A stretch of DNA of 64,000 nt from positions 26,793,084 through 26,857,083 of the forward strand of contig OX328098.1 of NCBI GenBank assembly GCA_946811185.2, given 5' to 3'. Origin of the DNA: Hippopus hippopus (lineage: Eukaryota > Mollusca > Bivalvia > Cardiida > Cardiidae). Shown in pieces: positions 53,681-63,440 of the stretch. The first letter of the stretch is position 1; each line of letters begins with the position of its first letter. The position numbers were made by a program, and so were the translations under genes. The notes below the pieces were generated by a model, which was given only the letters and a program-made list of their open reading frames with translations, was not told the origin of the DNA and ran no database searches.

Positions 53681-54691
53681 CAGGCCTTGAAAATTTTTCA
53701 AGATCCACTCGTCCTGCAGGACAAGTGGAATAGAAAATTTACTCGTCCTTCATAGTGTTATACTCGTCCTGAAGGAAAGATATCGATCTAAAAATCAATA
53801 GTTCAAACATCATAACTTTTTATTTACTTCAAATACAGGACTTAAGTTTGTGCAATGTTCAGTCAATAAGATTAGGGAACTTTTTTGCAGTATGTGAATT
53901 AAAGGGCGTCGTCTTCGTATGCTCCCATTCAAGTTCTGTGACCCAAGACTCTTTTAAAAGTCATTTTATTTTCGTATTTTTGTGCTTATTTACGCTTAGA
54001 CTGTTTCTTGCTATCCCCTCTTCCCTGGTACTTGCCATCCCCTCTTCTCTGTTTCTGATCGTCTGTCTCTCCAAAGAAGCTTTGAATGTCCATCTTTTTT
54101 TAACGAAATTTTGCAGACGCCCGAAACCGAGTCATCAATTTTTTAATTACATAGCAACAAATGGACATGACTAAAAATGCCGAAAGAATGTTCCAGAAAA
54201 ATCAGAAAGAATAATAACATTTAGTAACCAGTTTAAAATAACGCATTTCTAGTCATTTTATCAGTAGAATATACCTAATATTCAATTCGCATCATTCAAT
54301 TTTGCTCAGGCTGATTTTAATCGTAATTTTTCAACATGCATTTGGCTCTGAATAAACAAGACGGTGCGGTACGACGACAGCAATTTATACTACATCAATC
54401 AGTATCTTTTGGGTGCTTGACTGCCTTGAATTAAGCATTTATCAATGCCCAGCTGATCAAATTAATAATGAAGAATTCAAATCGCGTTTTTAAGGCGACT
54501 ACGGGAAAAAACCATCGATCTTTCTGTCACAATAGATTCAGATTTGTCCGTATATCACAATGCTTTTATTTCATTTGCAAAGTTGCTCATTATTTCTTAC
54601 TCGTCCGAAAGGACAATTTGCAAATTTCTGCTCTTCCTAAACCCAAGCTCACTCGTCATGACAAGCAAACAAGTGGAATTTTCAAGGCCTG
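53681..54691. mobile_element. K2, transposon with CAGGCCTTG ends
   Basis: Perfect 15-bp ends CAGGCCTTGAAAATT / AATTTTCAAGGCCTG. AACAT lies just outside both ends, offset by one T on the left (53675-53679; 54692-54696). Subterminal CTCGTCCTGCAGGACAAG (also in K1), ACTCGTCCTTC, ACTCGTCCTGAAGG, ACTCGTCCGAAAGG and ACTCGTCATGACAAG. A 108-codon plus frame (53848-54174) shows no domain. Confidence 0.75.
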
Positions 54692-54895
54692 AACATCGGT
54701 TGAAATTATTTCAATTTGCACAGGTTACAATTTTGTGGCTTGGTTAAGAGCTCATTCGCCTTTATTTGTACCGTTTCCTCCTTTGCCACAGTGTTTTCAG
54801 GTGTACTTCATTATGAAACCTCTACTTTTGAGATTATCTGTGATTTAGTATTTTTCAATTTTTTCTTTCTAATTTCAAAATCAAATGAGCCATGC

Positions 54896-55148
54896 TCTGT
54901 GAAAAAGGGGCTTAATGCATCTGCAAAAGTATCGACCCAGGTCAGCCTGCGGAGTCTGCGCAGGCTGACCTGGGCCGAAACTTTTTGCTATAAGTGAATT
55001 TTTTGTAAGTCAAAGAACCACTCTTCCCTTATATTCAGTCATTCATTAGACTAAATGGATTTTACGAATCCCTTTTTTATGTGCTGACTTACTTGGTATA
55101 AGGGATCACGGAGATGCATTAAGCCCCCTTTTGCTACAGCATTGCTCA
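54896..55148 (+). mobile_element. Family G MITE
   Basis: Ends TGAGCCATGCTCTGTGAAAA and TTTGCTACAGCATTGCTCA. Central hairpin with arms GGTCAGCCTGCG / CGCAGGCTGACC is the best-preserved of the family. Confidence 0.9.
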
Positions 55149-55204
55149 AATGCTGAATAAGTATTGGGAAGAAACAAGTTTGGGAAACACAACATGAAAA
55201 AAAT

Positions 55205-55471
55205 TGAGCCATGCTCTGTGAAAAGGAGATTTAATACATCTGCAAAAAAGTATTGATCCTGGTAAGCCTGCGCTGTCCACGCAGGCTGACCTGGGTTGAA
55301 ACTTTTTTGCTATCTATCAATTTAATTTTTTGCTTGTCAAAGGACAAGTCTACCTCATGATTAGGTTAGTTGTAAAACAAAATGGATTTTTAAGGATTCA
55401 TGATTATATGATTACTTGCTTGGTATAACGTATCAGGGAGATGCATTAAACCCCCTTTTGCCAAAGCAAGG
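55205..55471 (+). mobile_element. Family G MITE, right end truncated
   Basis: TGAGCCATGCTCTGTGAAAA at the left; hairpin GTAAGCCTGCGCTGTCC...GCAGGCTGACC; right end stops at TTTTGCCAAAGCAAGG. Confidence 0.85.
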
Positions 55472-55599
55472 ATCCATCATATTCATAAAATATGATGGCA
55501 ATGATTATAGAAAGATAAGATTTAAATTCAATTTACTCAGGCATGAAAGAAGACTCACTAATCCCTTAGCCACACATAATTTTTTTTCTGACAATGCCA

Positions 55600-56220
55600 A
55601 ATTAGAATGATTTGGATATTACCATTCCTACAATGTTTCCTATCTTTTCAAAGACATATTTCATAATTTTAGCCATACGAAATTCTAGACCTGCAATGAT
55701 ATCCACTCTTACAGTATGTGGTAAAGGGTTAACATATGGAAAAATGGTTTTACCCCCTAATGCTGTCAAAATATTAAATGTCACTGATCCATGTAGCAAA
55801 CATTTTATATCTACCCTTAGTGCTTCTTATAAATGAAATAAACACTTTTGAAAAGACCCAATTTCAAGACAGTTTCTATACGAAAAAATCCCATACTTTA
55901 ACCCATTATCGAACAATCCCCACTTTTAATGACCCTGTTTGAGATGACTTTTGAAAACAATGTGGGAAAAGGAGAGAACGCTGGTAACAGCGTTTTCTCC
56001 TTTTCTCACAGTGTTTTCTATCCTGTCAAAGAACTTCAGTTTATTTGTGTCAGTATCGAAATTAATGAAATTGCTTTCAATGAAGAAGAGTCTACAATTT
56101 GTTGTTTGGTAAAGAGTTAACCCAGAGGAAGAGGGTCTTTGAAAACTCTGTAGATAGAGAGAAAATACAGGTAACTAGCACTTTTTCTTTTTTACACATC
56201 TTACTATCAAAGAACTTAAG
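55600..56220 (+). mobile_element. Family F copies, one intact
   Basis: A right half at about 55605-55727 (ends GTGTGGTAAAGGG-like, TTAA), an intact copy 55902-56116 (TTAA 55898-55901 and 56117-56120; core loop AACGCTGGTAACAGCGTTTT) and a left portion 56121-56220 that shares the TTAA and is cut near the SINE-4. Confidence 0.8.
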
Positions 56221-56240
56221 CTAATCAATACTGAATGCTT

Positions 56241-56464
56241 GGTGATGTCCGTAGTTGTGAGGTAGAGTGTCTGCCTCGTAACCATAAGGTCCAGAGTTTG
56301 ATTCCCGTGAGTGGGTATCAACTTTGGGACCTTACATTGGTCCATACACTCTGTGCGAGTACTGGTGCAGTTTCCAGATAGCAGAATTGACAGAGATTAG
56401 TGTAAGTTACCAGAACTTGTTTCTCAATCAATGCAAAATAAACATGTTTAATTTTAATCAAACT
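56241..56464 (+). mobile_element. SINE-4 with target duplication
   Basis: AATACTGAATGCTT (56227-56240) and AATACTGAATACTT (56465-56478). Head GTAGTTGTGAGGTAGAGTG (A-box) and CCAGAGTTTGATTCCCG (B-box); body with GGGACCTTACATTGG; the 3' end lacks the ATCA-type tail of SINE-1 to -3. Only copy in the window. Confidence 0.8.
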
Positions 56465-56574
56465 AATACTGAATACTTATTACTTATTCTCTGCAGCTGG
56501 TATCAGTTTGGATTCATCTAAATTTAGCGTTTAGGAAAATGTTAAGTCAGAATAGGTGAAAACAAGTTAACAAA

Positions 56575-56640
56575 AGACAATCAAGATCAAAGATCAGACT
56601 GCACAATGTGTAATGCAGTTATAATCTTGATCTACAATTA
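56575..56640. mobile_element. Family H core
   Basis: CAAGATCAAAGATCAGACTG, GCACAATGTGTAATGCAG, TTATAATCTTGATCTAC: hairpin with a 1-2 base disruption. Confidence 0.5.
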
Positions 56641-56671
56641 CACAAATCAACTAAAGCTGTGACAGGCAATC

Positions 56672-57487
56672 CAGGGGTGTGGAAATCCTAGAAATTTCTA
56701 CTTGTCCACAGACAAGTAAATTAAAAAAGTCCACTTGTCTGCCAGTGAGGCTTACTTGTCCAAAACAAAAACAGTTTTAAACTGCATCCAACCACGCCTC
56801 TTTTTTAAAAGACTGTGTCTGGTTTGTCATATTTCTAGTTGCAGTATGTTTTATTCTTACGTTTGGAGCTGCCGGATGCTTCCGAGGTCTCTGACTTCTC
56901 ACATTCCATTGCTTTGAAGATTTAATTAAAAAAAAAAAAAAACGATCCATTTTCTCTGATTTTACGCATCAATTGATCACTGAATCGCAAATTGTTTTGG
57001 TTTGAGACTGTTTCCCACAGAGGAGATAATGCCTAAACCACGGCCCATTTGCACCAAAGCCGTACCATCAGATTAAAGGCTAGAATATTTGTATGCGCAA
57101 CACTGTAGTAACAGATCTTTGAATCAACGCTGAAATGATAAATATAAAAATATTTTAATCCATAATGTTGATCTTGAAAGTATTCAGACATTTTCCAAAG
57201 CAAAAAAGTTGACGTGCGAAAACAGCCACACCAAATGTGTATTTCGGGTTTCCAGAATTCACAGATCATCTCAAGCCTCTGTTTATCATTCAAAATGTCA
57301 TTTTGTAAGAAGGGTGGGGACCGTGAACATTTGTATTTCACTGCATAATATTTAAAAACAGATATTTGTTTCAAATTTTTTCCCCATTTTCTACTTGTCC
57401 GCGGACAACTAGACTGAAAAAAGTCACTTGTCCGATGCTAAATTTTCCTGTGTCTGACAAGTCGGACGTAGAATTTCCGCACCCCTG
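56672..57487. mobile_element. K3, transposon with CAGGGGTG ends
   Basis: CAATC at 56667-56671 and 57488-57492 as a 5-bp duplication. Ends CAGGGGTGTGGAAATCC and, complemented, CAGGGGTGCGGAAATTC. Subterminal ACTTGTCCACAGACAAGT, CCACTTGTCTGCC, CTACTTGTCCGCGGACAA and CACTTGTCCGATG. A 113-codon minus frame (57033-57374) has no recognised domain. Confidence 0.8.
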
Positions 57488-57539
57488 CAATCCAATGTTT
57501 TGAATCCTAAAAATCCCCGCATCACTTCAGGTATTTTTG

Positions 57540-57605
57540 GAGATGACATAGATAAAGATCAGACTGCAAGAATCATACTCTTCTTTTTGATCTGCAGTTA
57601 AATGA
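57540..57605. mobile_element. Family H core, decayed
   Basis: GATAAAGATCAGACTGCAAG, then TCTTTTTGATCTGCAG. Confidence 0.4.
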
Positions 57606-57692
57606 CTCAGACATTCTTGCCAAAAAACAGCCCTGAACATGCAACAACTTGGGTCTCTGAATTAATCAAAGTATTTCACTTTCCAAGGGTTA

Positions 57693-57855
57693 ACTTTTCA
57701 CCAAACAATCCAGATTTTTTACCACTCTGAAGAAAAAGGCTTTTGAAAAATTGTTTTCTCCCCTTTTGAATAAATCAATTCATCTAAACCATTTTTATTA
57801 CGCTGTCTACAAATGCTTTTAAATTTGACACTCTAAAGGATTGTCATTTACTACT
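57693..57855 (+). mobile_element. Family F copy, core reduced
   Basis: CTTTTCACCAAACAATCC, ACTCTGAAGAAAAAGGC, then only the second core arm, TCTACAAATGCTTTTAAATT and a lost right end. Confidence 0.65.
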
Positions 57856-58039
57856 GAGTTTAGTGAAAACATTAAAATATTGCATACTAATATTTCATTT
57901 TGAAACAGACCTCTATAACCTGGTGGTAACAGAAAGAAGGAGAAAGAAAGAAGTGGTCAAAGGAGAAATGGTTCTTACCACACTGATATCCCTTTGCTAA
58001 AATTTTTGGCATGTTCTATTAATCCTTAGAGCACCAAAG

Positions 58040-58510
58040 AAATCCAACAGACATTTTCATTCTAGAAATAAAATCCTGATAAGAGCAGTTTCAAGGTTGC
58101 TACTGAAACCTGCATTCTTCTTTTTCTACAATGTTTTCTGCTCTATCAGAGTCCAACATCATCATTTGAGTCAAGCTGAATATGTCGCTTGCAAATGGAC
58201 AAGTTGGTTGGTTGGTTGTATTGGGGTTTAACGCCACTTTAACAGCTAAGGTTACATCATGGCGGTCGGTGACGCACATGTGTTTCCTGGCTTTCTCACA
58301 CCAATACTAACACAACTTCCTTTCCAAAGCCACCGACTACTTTTCTCACATGCTTCAGCAGAGGTGAGAGGCGAAAATACGCCGTCAAGAAAATTCGCCT
58401 CAACCGGGTATCGAACTCACAGCCACCAGGTCATGAGTCCGACACGCTCACCACTGAGCCATCCGGGCGGGGTGCAAATGGACAAGTCTATAAAACTTTG
58501 GTATCTACTA
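58040..58510 (+). mobile_element. Family F copy split by SINE-2
   Basis: Left portion to 58203 (decayed first half; TTTTTCTACAATGTTTTCTG, GCTTGCAAATGGACAAG), right portion 58473 onward (TGCAAATGGACAAGTCTATA). The F right TIR is lost. Confidence 0.75.
58204..58472 (-). mobile_element. Young SINE-2 in F, 14-bp duplication
   Basis: TGCAAATGGACAAG at 58190-58203 and 58473-58486. Nearly identical to the SINE-2 at 28.3 kb through head, body and (TTGG)n tail. The 87-codon frame at 58259-58522 duplicates the one in that SINE and is not a gene. Confidence 0.95.
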
Positions 58511-58764
58511 ATTAGGTATTAAATCCCTAACCTTACTATATGCTGAGCAGGCAATCAGTTTGCTTTTTTGTTGAAACATGATAACATACACTTTGTCAAG
58601 AATGGTATTCTGAGCAATGTTCAATGACATGTCTTTCTTTCCTGCTTTACCTGTACTTATTCTAATTGGCCCTTTTTTCATTCTCCTTTTACTCTGATAA
58701 CCATTTAAGAAACATAATAGAAGATCCCATACTGAATGAAATTCACAACAAACTGATGAATTAA

Positions 58765-58980
58765 CTCTGTACCACACAATCCCTGGTTTTAACGATCCCA
58801 AGGAAGAAACCTTTCGAAAACAGAGGGAAGAGGCGAAAATGCTAGTAACCAAAACTTTCTCTTTCACCATCAATGCTTTCTTTGCATGAAAAGAAAAACT
58901 CAATCATTCAAGCCACACTTCTGTAGCCTGAAAATGCTTTCAACTTGGACGAGTCCACATGTTTGATGTGTGGTAAAGGG
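58765..58980 (+). mobile_element. Family F copy
   Basis: TTAA at 58761-58764 and 58981-58984. Core has decayed (AGAGGGAAGAGGCGAAAATG), ends good (CTCTGTACCACACAATCCC; GATGTGTGGTAAAGGG). The longest frame in the window (58508-58903, minus, 131 codons) runs through this and unique DNA and is not protein-like. Confidence 0.85.
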
Positions 58981-59149
58981 TTAATGATTTGCATTCATAA
59001 AATTTCCGGGACATACATTTTACTACTTCCATGTCTTCAAACCTTGCTGAATTTTTCTTTTAACCACACAAAATTATGGCACACAACAGTTCATAAATTC
59101 CAAAAGTATAACTTTTCCCAAATTTTATGAACATACTACCTCAAAATGA

Positions 59150-59728
59150 CCACAGATACGCGGCGCCAAGAGCTCGTTTCCGACTTCCGTACTCTTCTCC
59201 TTTAACATTCACCCCACCCACATTCCTACATAGTAAAATCAATCGAGTGCAAGTATGGCCTTGATCTTAAATATGGCTTACAGCCGATGCATTTCATGTC
59301 AGTTCTTTTCTTACACTGTGTTGGCCCGTTAAAAGTTTGTACTCTTTCAGAAGTTCCATCATTAAGCAACTGGTCTTTACTCCCAAAAAAGGAAGTGGGT
59401 CAAACGAGCTGAAACTCGGAGCCTGAGCTAGCATCTGCAACATTATTAGACTCGAGATATCTGTAAAGGATAAACACGAAAAAGGAAACGCTCCGTACGA
59501 AGCTTTTCTGTTTGTTCCACACAATAAGTTTCTTTTTGCCACATTAAATTGGTGACTTACCCTTCAGGGAGATGTGTTTAGGGTCCTATTTTCTTTCATT
59601 TCTTGACCACCCTCGTTTTCGATTTAATATGGCGGCTTTGACGTCACAGGCGGAAATTCCCAGAATATTTGCGGGAAATTTAAAGGATGCAGTTAGAAGC
59701 AGAATCTTTGCCGAGTCCAAAAATTGAC
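59150..59728. promoter_or_regulatory. Promoter-like CpG-richer island
   Basis: Free of the repeats that fill the window and CpG-richer than its neighbours (GATACGCGGCGCC at 59155; ACGCTCCGTACG near 59487). Contains a full palindromic CRE TGACGTCA (59639-59646), ATATGGCGGC (YY1-like, 59628-59637) and TTTGCGGGAAA (E2F-like, 59668-59678) within 50 bp. Such a cluster is typical of housekeeping promoters; direction is not settled. Confidence 0.4.
59629..59727 (+). CDS. Possible short first exon or upstream ORF (32 codons)
   Basis: ATG at 59629 has a good context (A at -3, G at +4). Translation begins MAALTSQAEIPRIFAGNLKD and stops TGA at 59725-59727. No homologue recognised. No strong splice donor is obvious inside it (a weak GTTAGA after GATGCA), so a first exon is a guess; it could equally be chance. 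The opposite strand opens with a 32-codon frame (59446-59544, MWQKETYCVEQTEK...) about 85 bp away, which would fit a divergent promoter but starts in a poor context. Confidence 0.2.
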   Translation: MAALTSQAEIPRIFAGNLKDAVRSRIFAESKN

Positions 59729-59889
59729 CTACGATTATTTAATGTGTAACTTAAAATTGCGCAAAAGATCGTGCATGTTATAGTTCCATTTTTGTTAATC
59801 AAACTCCTAGGTACTGAAGAAAGTAACCGGTGCTTTGGTAGGTCTATCTAGATTAAGAATCAATCTCAATAATAATAATCTAGATCTAG

Positions 59890-60505
59890 AACGATTTAGT
59901 GAAATCACCGAAATCACCGGAATCACCACAAAAATTAGTGAAATCACTATTTTCTTGACGTTTAACAAATGAAAGTACATTAAATATGATAATTATATGA
60001 TATAATAGTAAAAGACGATAATTTAAGAACAACTTAAGACAGAAAAAGACGGAAAATTCTATAGAATCGTAAGTTTCTGCTTAACTGTCGCCTCGAGAAT
60101 AGTGAAATCACCATTTAATAGAGCTATATCACAGTTACTTTTAATTGTTTTTGACAGAAGTGGTCAAGCGGTTTACTTTTATTAAAATACAAGAAGTCAG
60201 GTCTAGAAACTGTCTCCGTTTCGTGCCTATTTGTTATCAGTGAAATCACTCGTCATCCAGGCTCAATTAGGATGAAATCGTCCTATAAATCAGTGGAATC
60301 GCCTAGATTCATTTACAAAAAAAGGCAGCATTTTATATTAACTGCATGATCATAATGTGAGGAATAGATCTAGGTCTAGTTACTTTGTTCATTTTCTTTT
60401 ATGATTAGAGAAAAAACAAATATGGAAAAATTGCGCGCAGTTTATGATGTCATATTATACTGCGCAATTTTTCCACACTTGTTTTTGATTCAGTGAAATC
60501 ACCTC
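59890..60505. repeat. Dispersed AGTGAAATCACC motif field
   Basis: AGTGAAATCAC[CT] at 59898, 59937, 60101, 60239 and 60492, with variants GAAATCACCGGAATCACC (59909-59926) and AGTGGAATCGCC (60292). Spacing is irregular, so it is not a simple tandem repeat. CTCGAG lies next to two of them. Function unknown. Confidence 0.6.
60424..60474. repeat. Strong inverted repeat
   Basis: GGAAAAATTGCGCGCAGT (60424-60441) and ACTGCGCAATTTTTCC (60459-60474), separated by 17 bp, pair along ~16 bp with one 2-nt bulge. Could be a small MITE or cruciform; no terminator function is implied. Confidence 0.85.
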
Positions 60506-60539
60506 CTCGAGAAATAAAGGCATCGTCCTACCGAGTTAC

Positions 60540-60722
60540 GTCTGGTTCTTTAATGTGCTCTGTGTATAACATCGTCACACGGGACCTCGGTTTAACGTGT
60601 CATCCGAAAGACTTATTAATTTTAGATGGCCAGCCGTGGGAATCGAACCCACACCCTCAAGTGACCCGAAGCATCACATTCACGAATCCTACGCTCTGAC
60701 AACTGAGCTACGCGGGCTGGTC
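60540..60722 (-). mobile_element. SINE-5, tRNA-derived
   Basis: Sense strand: CCCGCGTAGCTCAGTTGTCA (A-box), GTGGGTTCGATTCCCAC (perfect T-arm and B-box), then a body with TCGGATGACACGTTAAACCG, GAGGTCCCGTGTGACG and GCACATTAAAGAACC. The acceptor stem has two mismatches and no normal anticodon arm folds, so it is not a functional tRNA gene. The body motif resembles one seen after tRNA heads in SINEs of many animals (MetaSINE-like); from memory, not searched. Confidence 0.7.
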
Positions 60723-60961
60723 GTGTCGACTCGGTCCCTAGAAAGACCGAAAAGCATCTAATCACCGGAAAAACGCAGGAAAACGCCGGAAAACGCAAAA
60801 AAAAAATATGCCGGAAAACACCCCAAATGTAGCAAAATACATACCAAATAGTGAGATCGGGTCGAAAGGGTGGGGTTATATATGTTAACAAGGGGTATTG
60901 GAATTAAGAAGTTATCGATCTATACTCGCCAAAAACCACTTTAATTCGCCGAAAAATACCA

Positions 60962-61355
60962 TTGAAATCGAAAGCTTTTGCAGACGCCAAAGGATTACAT
61001 GTATTTGTCCCTGAAACGGTAGACAATATTGTGAGGAGTGGGGAAAAAAATACGAGTAGTTGTTCTTTGCCAGCGAAAGAAACCGAAGGTTACACTCAGC
61101 AAAAAAGGGTCAATTTCCAACATGAACGTATTAAATCTTTTCCAAACAATCCTGTGTTTTGACGAACGCAAAAAAGGCTATTAAAAGCATTGTGGGAAAA
61201 CGAGAAAATGATGGTAACTAGCATTTTCTCCTTTGGTGTTTCTCAGAATGTGTTCCACCCATTCACAGGCAAAAACAATCATTTGAGCCACGTGCTATTT
61301 TTCGACTGCAAGGGCTTTCAGTTTTGACAGGCGTGAAATTTTGTCGTTTGGTAAA
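60962..61355. mobile_element. Two family F pieces
   Basis: 60962-61080 (minus left half: TTGCAGACGCCAAAG, TAGACAATATTGTGAGG) and about 61137-61355 (plus; core GTGGGAAAACGAGAAAATGA, right end TCGTTTGGTAAATAG). Confidence 0.7.
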
Positions 61356-61434
61356 TAGAAATAGCAGTCTGAGACTTTTTGGCCATTGTTTCTGCCATGT
61401 TAAAAGACAGTAAAAGTAGCCCCTCGATACACTG

Positions 61435-61530
61435 TGCTCCACTCTACTTTCTTTAGTAGAAAATATAGATCAAGGTCAGATGGCAAAGAAGCTGCTTTCT
61501 AATCTTAGACTACTATAATTGTCCCCCATT
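61435..61530. mobile_element. Decayed family H core
   Basis: ATAGATCAAGGTCAGATGGC then TTTCTAATCTTAGACTAC; weak match. Confidence 0.35.
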
Positions 61531-61551
61531 TAGCATATACTCTTCAAGAAC

Positions 61552-62078
61552 TTAGAGGCCTTTGAGGGCTTGAATCGCTCTACTGACAGTGATTTCACTT
61601 AGGCTACATGTATTTTCTAGCATGCATCATTAGGTAGGCATGGTGAATGGAACAAATAGTGAATTAATTGAAGTGTAAAATTTCTCGAAACAGTTTTTGT
61701 TTGTAATCCAGCCATATTTGATAGGATTTCGGTACTCATTGTATTAAACAATCCCTGCAAGTTTCAAAGAAAAATGACCAGTAATGTGGACTATGTTGAG
61801 TAAATAAGACTGAATCATCAAACAGCTGCTTTTCCTAGACATATCGCTGGATTTTCTTCATTTTTAATAGGATTCAATTTTTTGATGGTACAAATGATTT
61901 GTGCAAGTTGTAAAAGAACTGGATGAAAAAGGTGGACTCCATCGCGTAAACAAGATATTAATCTTTCAACTTTAAAGGGCAATTTTTCTCTTACTAGATG
62001 TCAGATATTTTTCCAAATCAATAGGATTAAACCTATTGATGATGTTAAGAAACTATGCTGACTTTATCGCATATTTGT
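61552..62078 (+). mobile_element. Family D element D2, 5' part
   Basis: 5' TTAGAGGCCTTTGAGGGC with ATCGCTCTACTGAC (61575-61588), then monomers with GATAGGATTTC, TTGTGCAAGTTGT, TAAAGGGCAATTTTTCTC and ATCAATAGGATTAAACC as in D1. The 3' end is replaced by an F fragment. Confidence 0.65.
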
Positions 62079-62079
62079 T

Positions 62080-62190
62080 TTCGAAAGTTTAGAAAACATT
62101 ATGGGAAAAGGAGAAAATGCTGGTTATCAGTATTTTCTCCTATTCCCACTATGTTTTGAAAAGTCCTTTTCGTTGGGGGAAGGGGGGGGG
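62080..62190 (-). mobile_element. Family F core fragment
   Basis: Core ATTATGGGAAAAGGAGAAAA, loop TGCTGGTTATCAGTA, complement and AAGTCCTTTTCGTTGGGGG; outer arms absent; a G homopolymer follows. Confidence 0.7.
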
Positions 62191-62214
62191 GTTATTAAAA
62201 CTCAAGCCCCCATT

Positions 62215-63440
62215 CCACTGGACGGCGATTCCACTACGCTTTAAATTTTTGGTCGAAACGTGAATCGTAGCAGCAAAGGCAACAGCGCAGTAGAAACGCC
62301 CTGAGCGTAGTAGAAGCGTATCGGAAACTTCATGATCGGCATCTCACGGCGTTTGTTTTGACCTTGCTCAAAATTTACGTAGCGGAATTTCGGTGGTCTC
62401 GAAGCGCCACAAAAGCGCAGTAAAAGCGTAGCTGTAATTTCGTGAACGCAGCAGTATCGTAGCGGCAGCGAGAGGAACGTAGCAAAAATGCAGTTCATCG
62501 AAACAAAAGCAACACCCAACTCTTTCAATCTATTGTTCATAACTGCAAGCTGGAGCACAGCTACTGCAGCAATTCGATCCATTTTAGCTCACCTGAGCAC
62601 GAAGTGCTCAAGGTGAGCTTTTATGATCGGGCTGTGTCAGACGTCCGTAGTCCGTTATCCAGCCGTCAACATCTACATGGTGTCCACTCTAGAGGCCACA
62701 TTTTCACTCAGTTACGCATGAAACTTGGTCAGAATATTTCTCTTGATGATGTCTTGGACATGTTTGAAATTGGGTCATGTTTGGTCAAAGAGAAGGTCAC
62801 TTAGCCACATCTAATAAAAACCTTGTTTGCACTCTTGAGGCCACATTTTCAGCCTGATACTTATAAAACTTGGTCAGAAAATTTATCTTTTTGAAATCTC
62901 AGACAACTTTGAAATTGGGTCACAACAGATCAAAAAGTAGGTCATTGTGCCAAATCTTAGAACAACCTTGTGTGCAGTCTAGAGACACATTTTTCATTCT
63001 GATAATCATGAAACATTATCAGATTGTTTGTCTGGGTGCTATCTCTGACAAGTTCAAAAGTAGGTCAGTTGGTCAAAAAGTAGGTCACTTACACGCATGA
63101 TTTTTATATCATTAAAACCAGGATCTCTTCAGCTTTATCAACCATAGATTACTTTACTCAGGTGAGCGCTTTAGGGCCAATGGCCCTCTTGCCTTCGAAA
63201 GCCGATGTTCAACTGCTGCTGTATAGAAACGTTCCAAAGGCGCAACAGAAGCGCAGCTTCTACGCATAGGTCGTAGCAATGTCGCAGTGGCAACGTAGTA
63301 GGCCTAAGCCTGAAATCCCGTGCCGTAGTGGGAGCGTAGTAGAAGCGTCTTAGAAGCGCCGTAGAAGCGCTACAACGGCGAGACAGGATTGTGACCAGCG
63401 CAGCGAGATAGTAATTGAAGCGTTCGATAAGCAAACTGGA
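62215..63440. repeat. CpG-rich quasi-repeat domain of GTAGAAGCG-type words
   Basis: From CCACTGGACGGCGATTCC on, words such as GCGTAGTAGAAGCGT, GCGCAGTAGAAACGC, GCGCAGTAAAAGCG and GCGCCGTAGAAGCGC recur at irregular 10-30-bp steps on both sides of the inserted A4. The minus-strand frames (62241-62582, 113 codons; 63171-63434, 87 codons) exist because the repeat lacks stops there; Leu/Arg-rich, no domain. Origin unknown. Confidence 0.6.
62584..63190 (-). mobile_element. Family A element A4, complete
   Basis: Both ends visible: on the minus strand it begins CAAGAGGGCCATTGGCCC with CGCTCACCTGAGT and ends GAGCACTTCGTGCTCAGG followed by TGAGCTAA. About three diverged monomers between (GTGGCCTCAAGAGTGC-like). 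Only full-length A copy in the window, ~607 bp. Confidence 0.85.

Noticed and set aside
53848..54174. 108-codon frame in K2 as a transposase
   Set aside because: Hydrophobic, no catalytic motifs or DNA-binding domain visible.
58508..58903. Longest open frame, 131 codons, minus strand
   Set aside because: It runs through unique DNA and a family F copy, with no domain and no codon-like composition.
60630..60722. tRNA gene on the minus strand
   Set aside because: The T-arm is perfect but the acceptor stem mismatches and no anticodon arm forms; followed by a SINE body.
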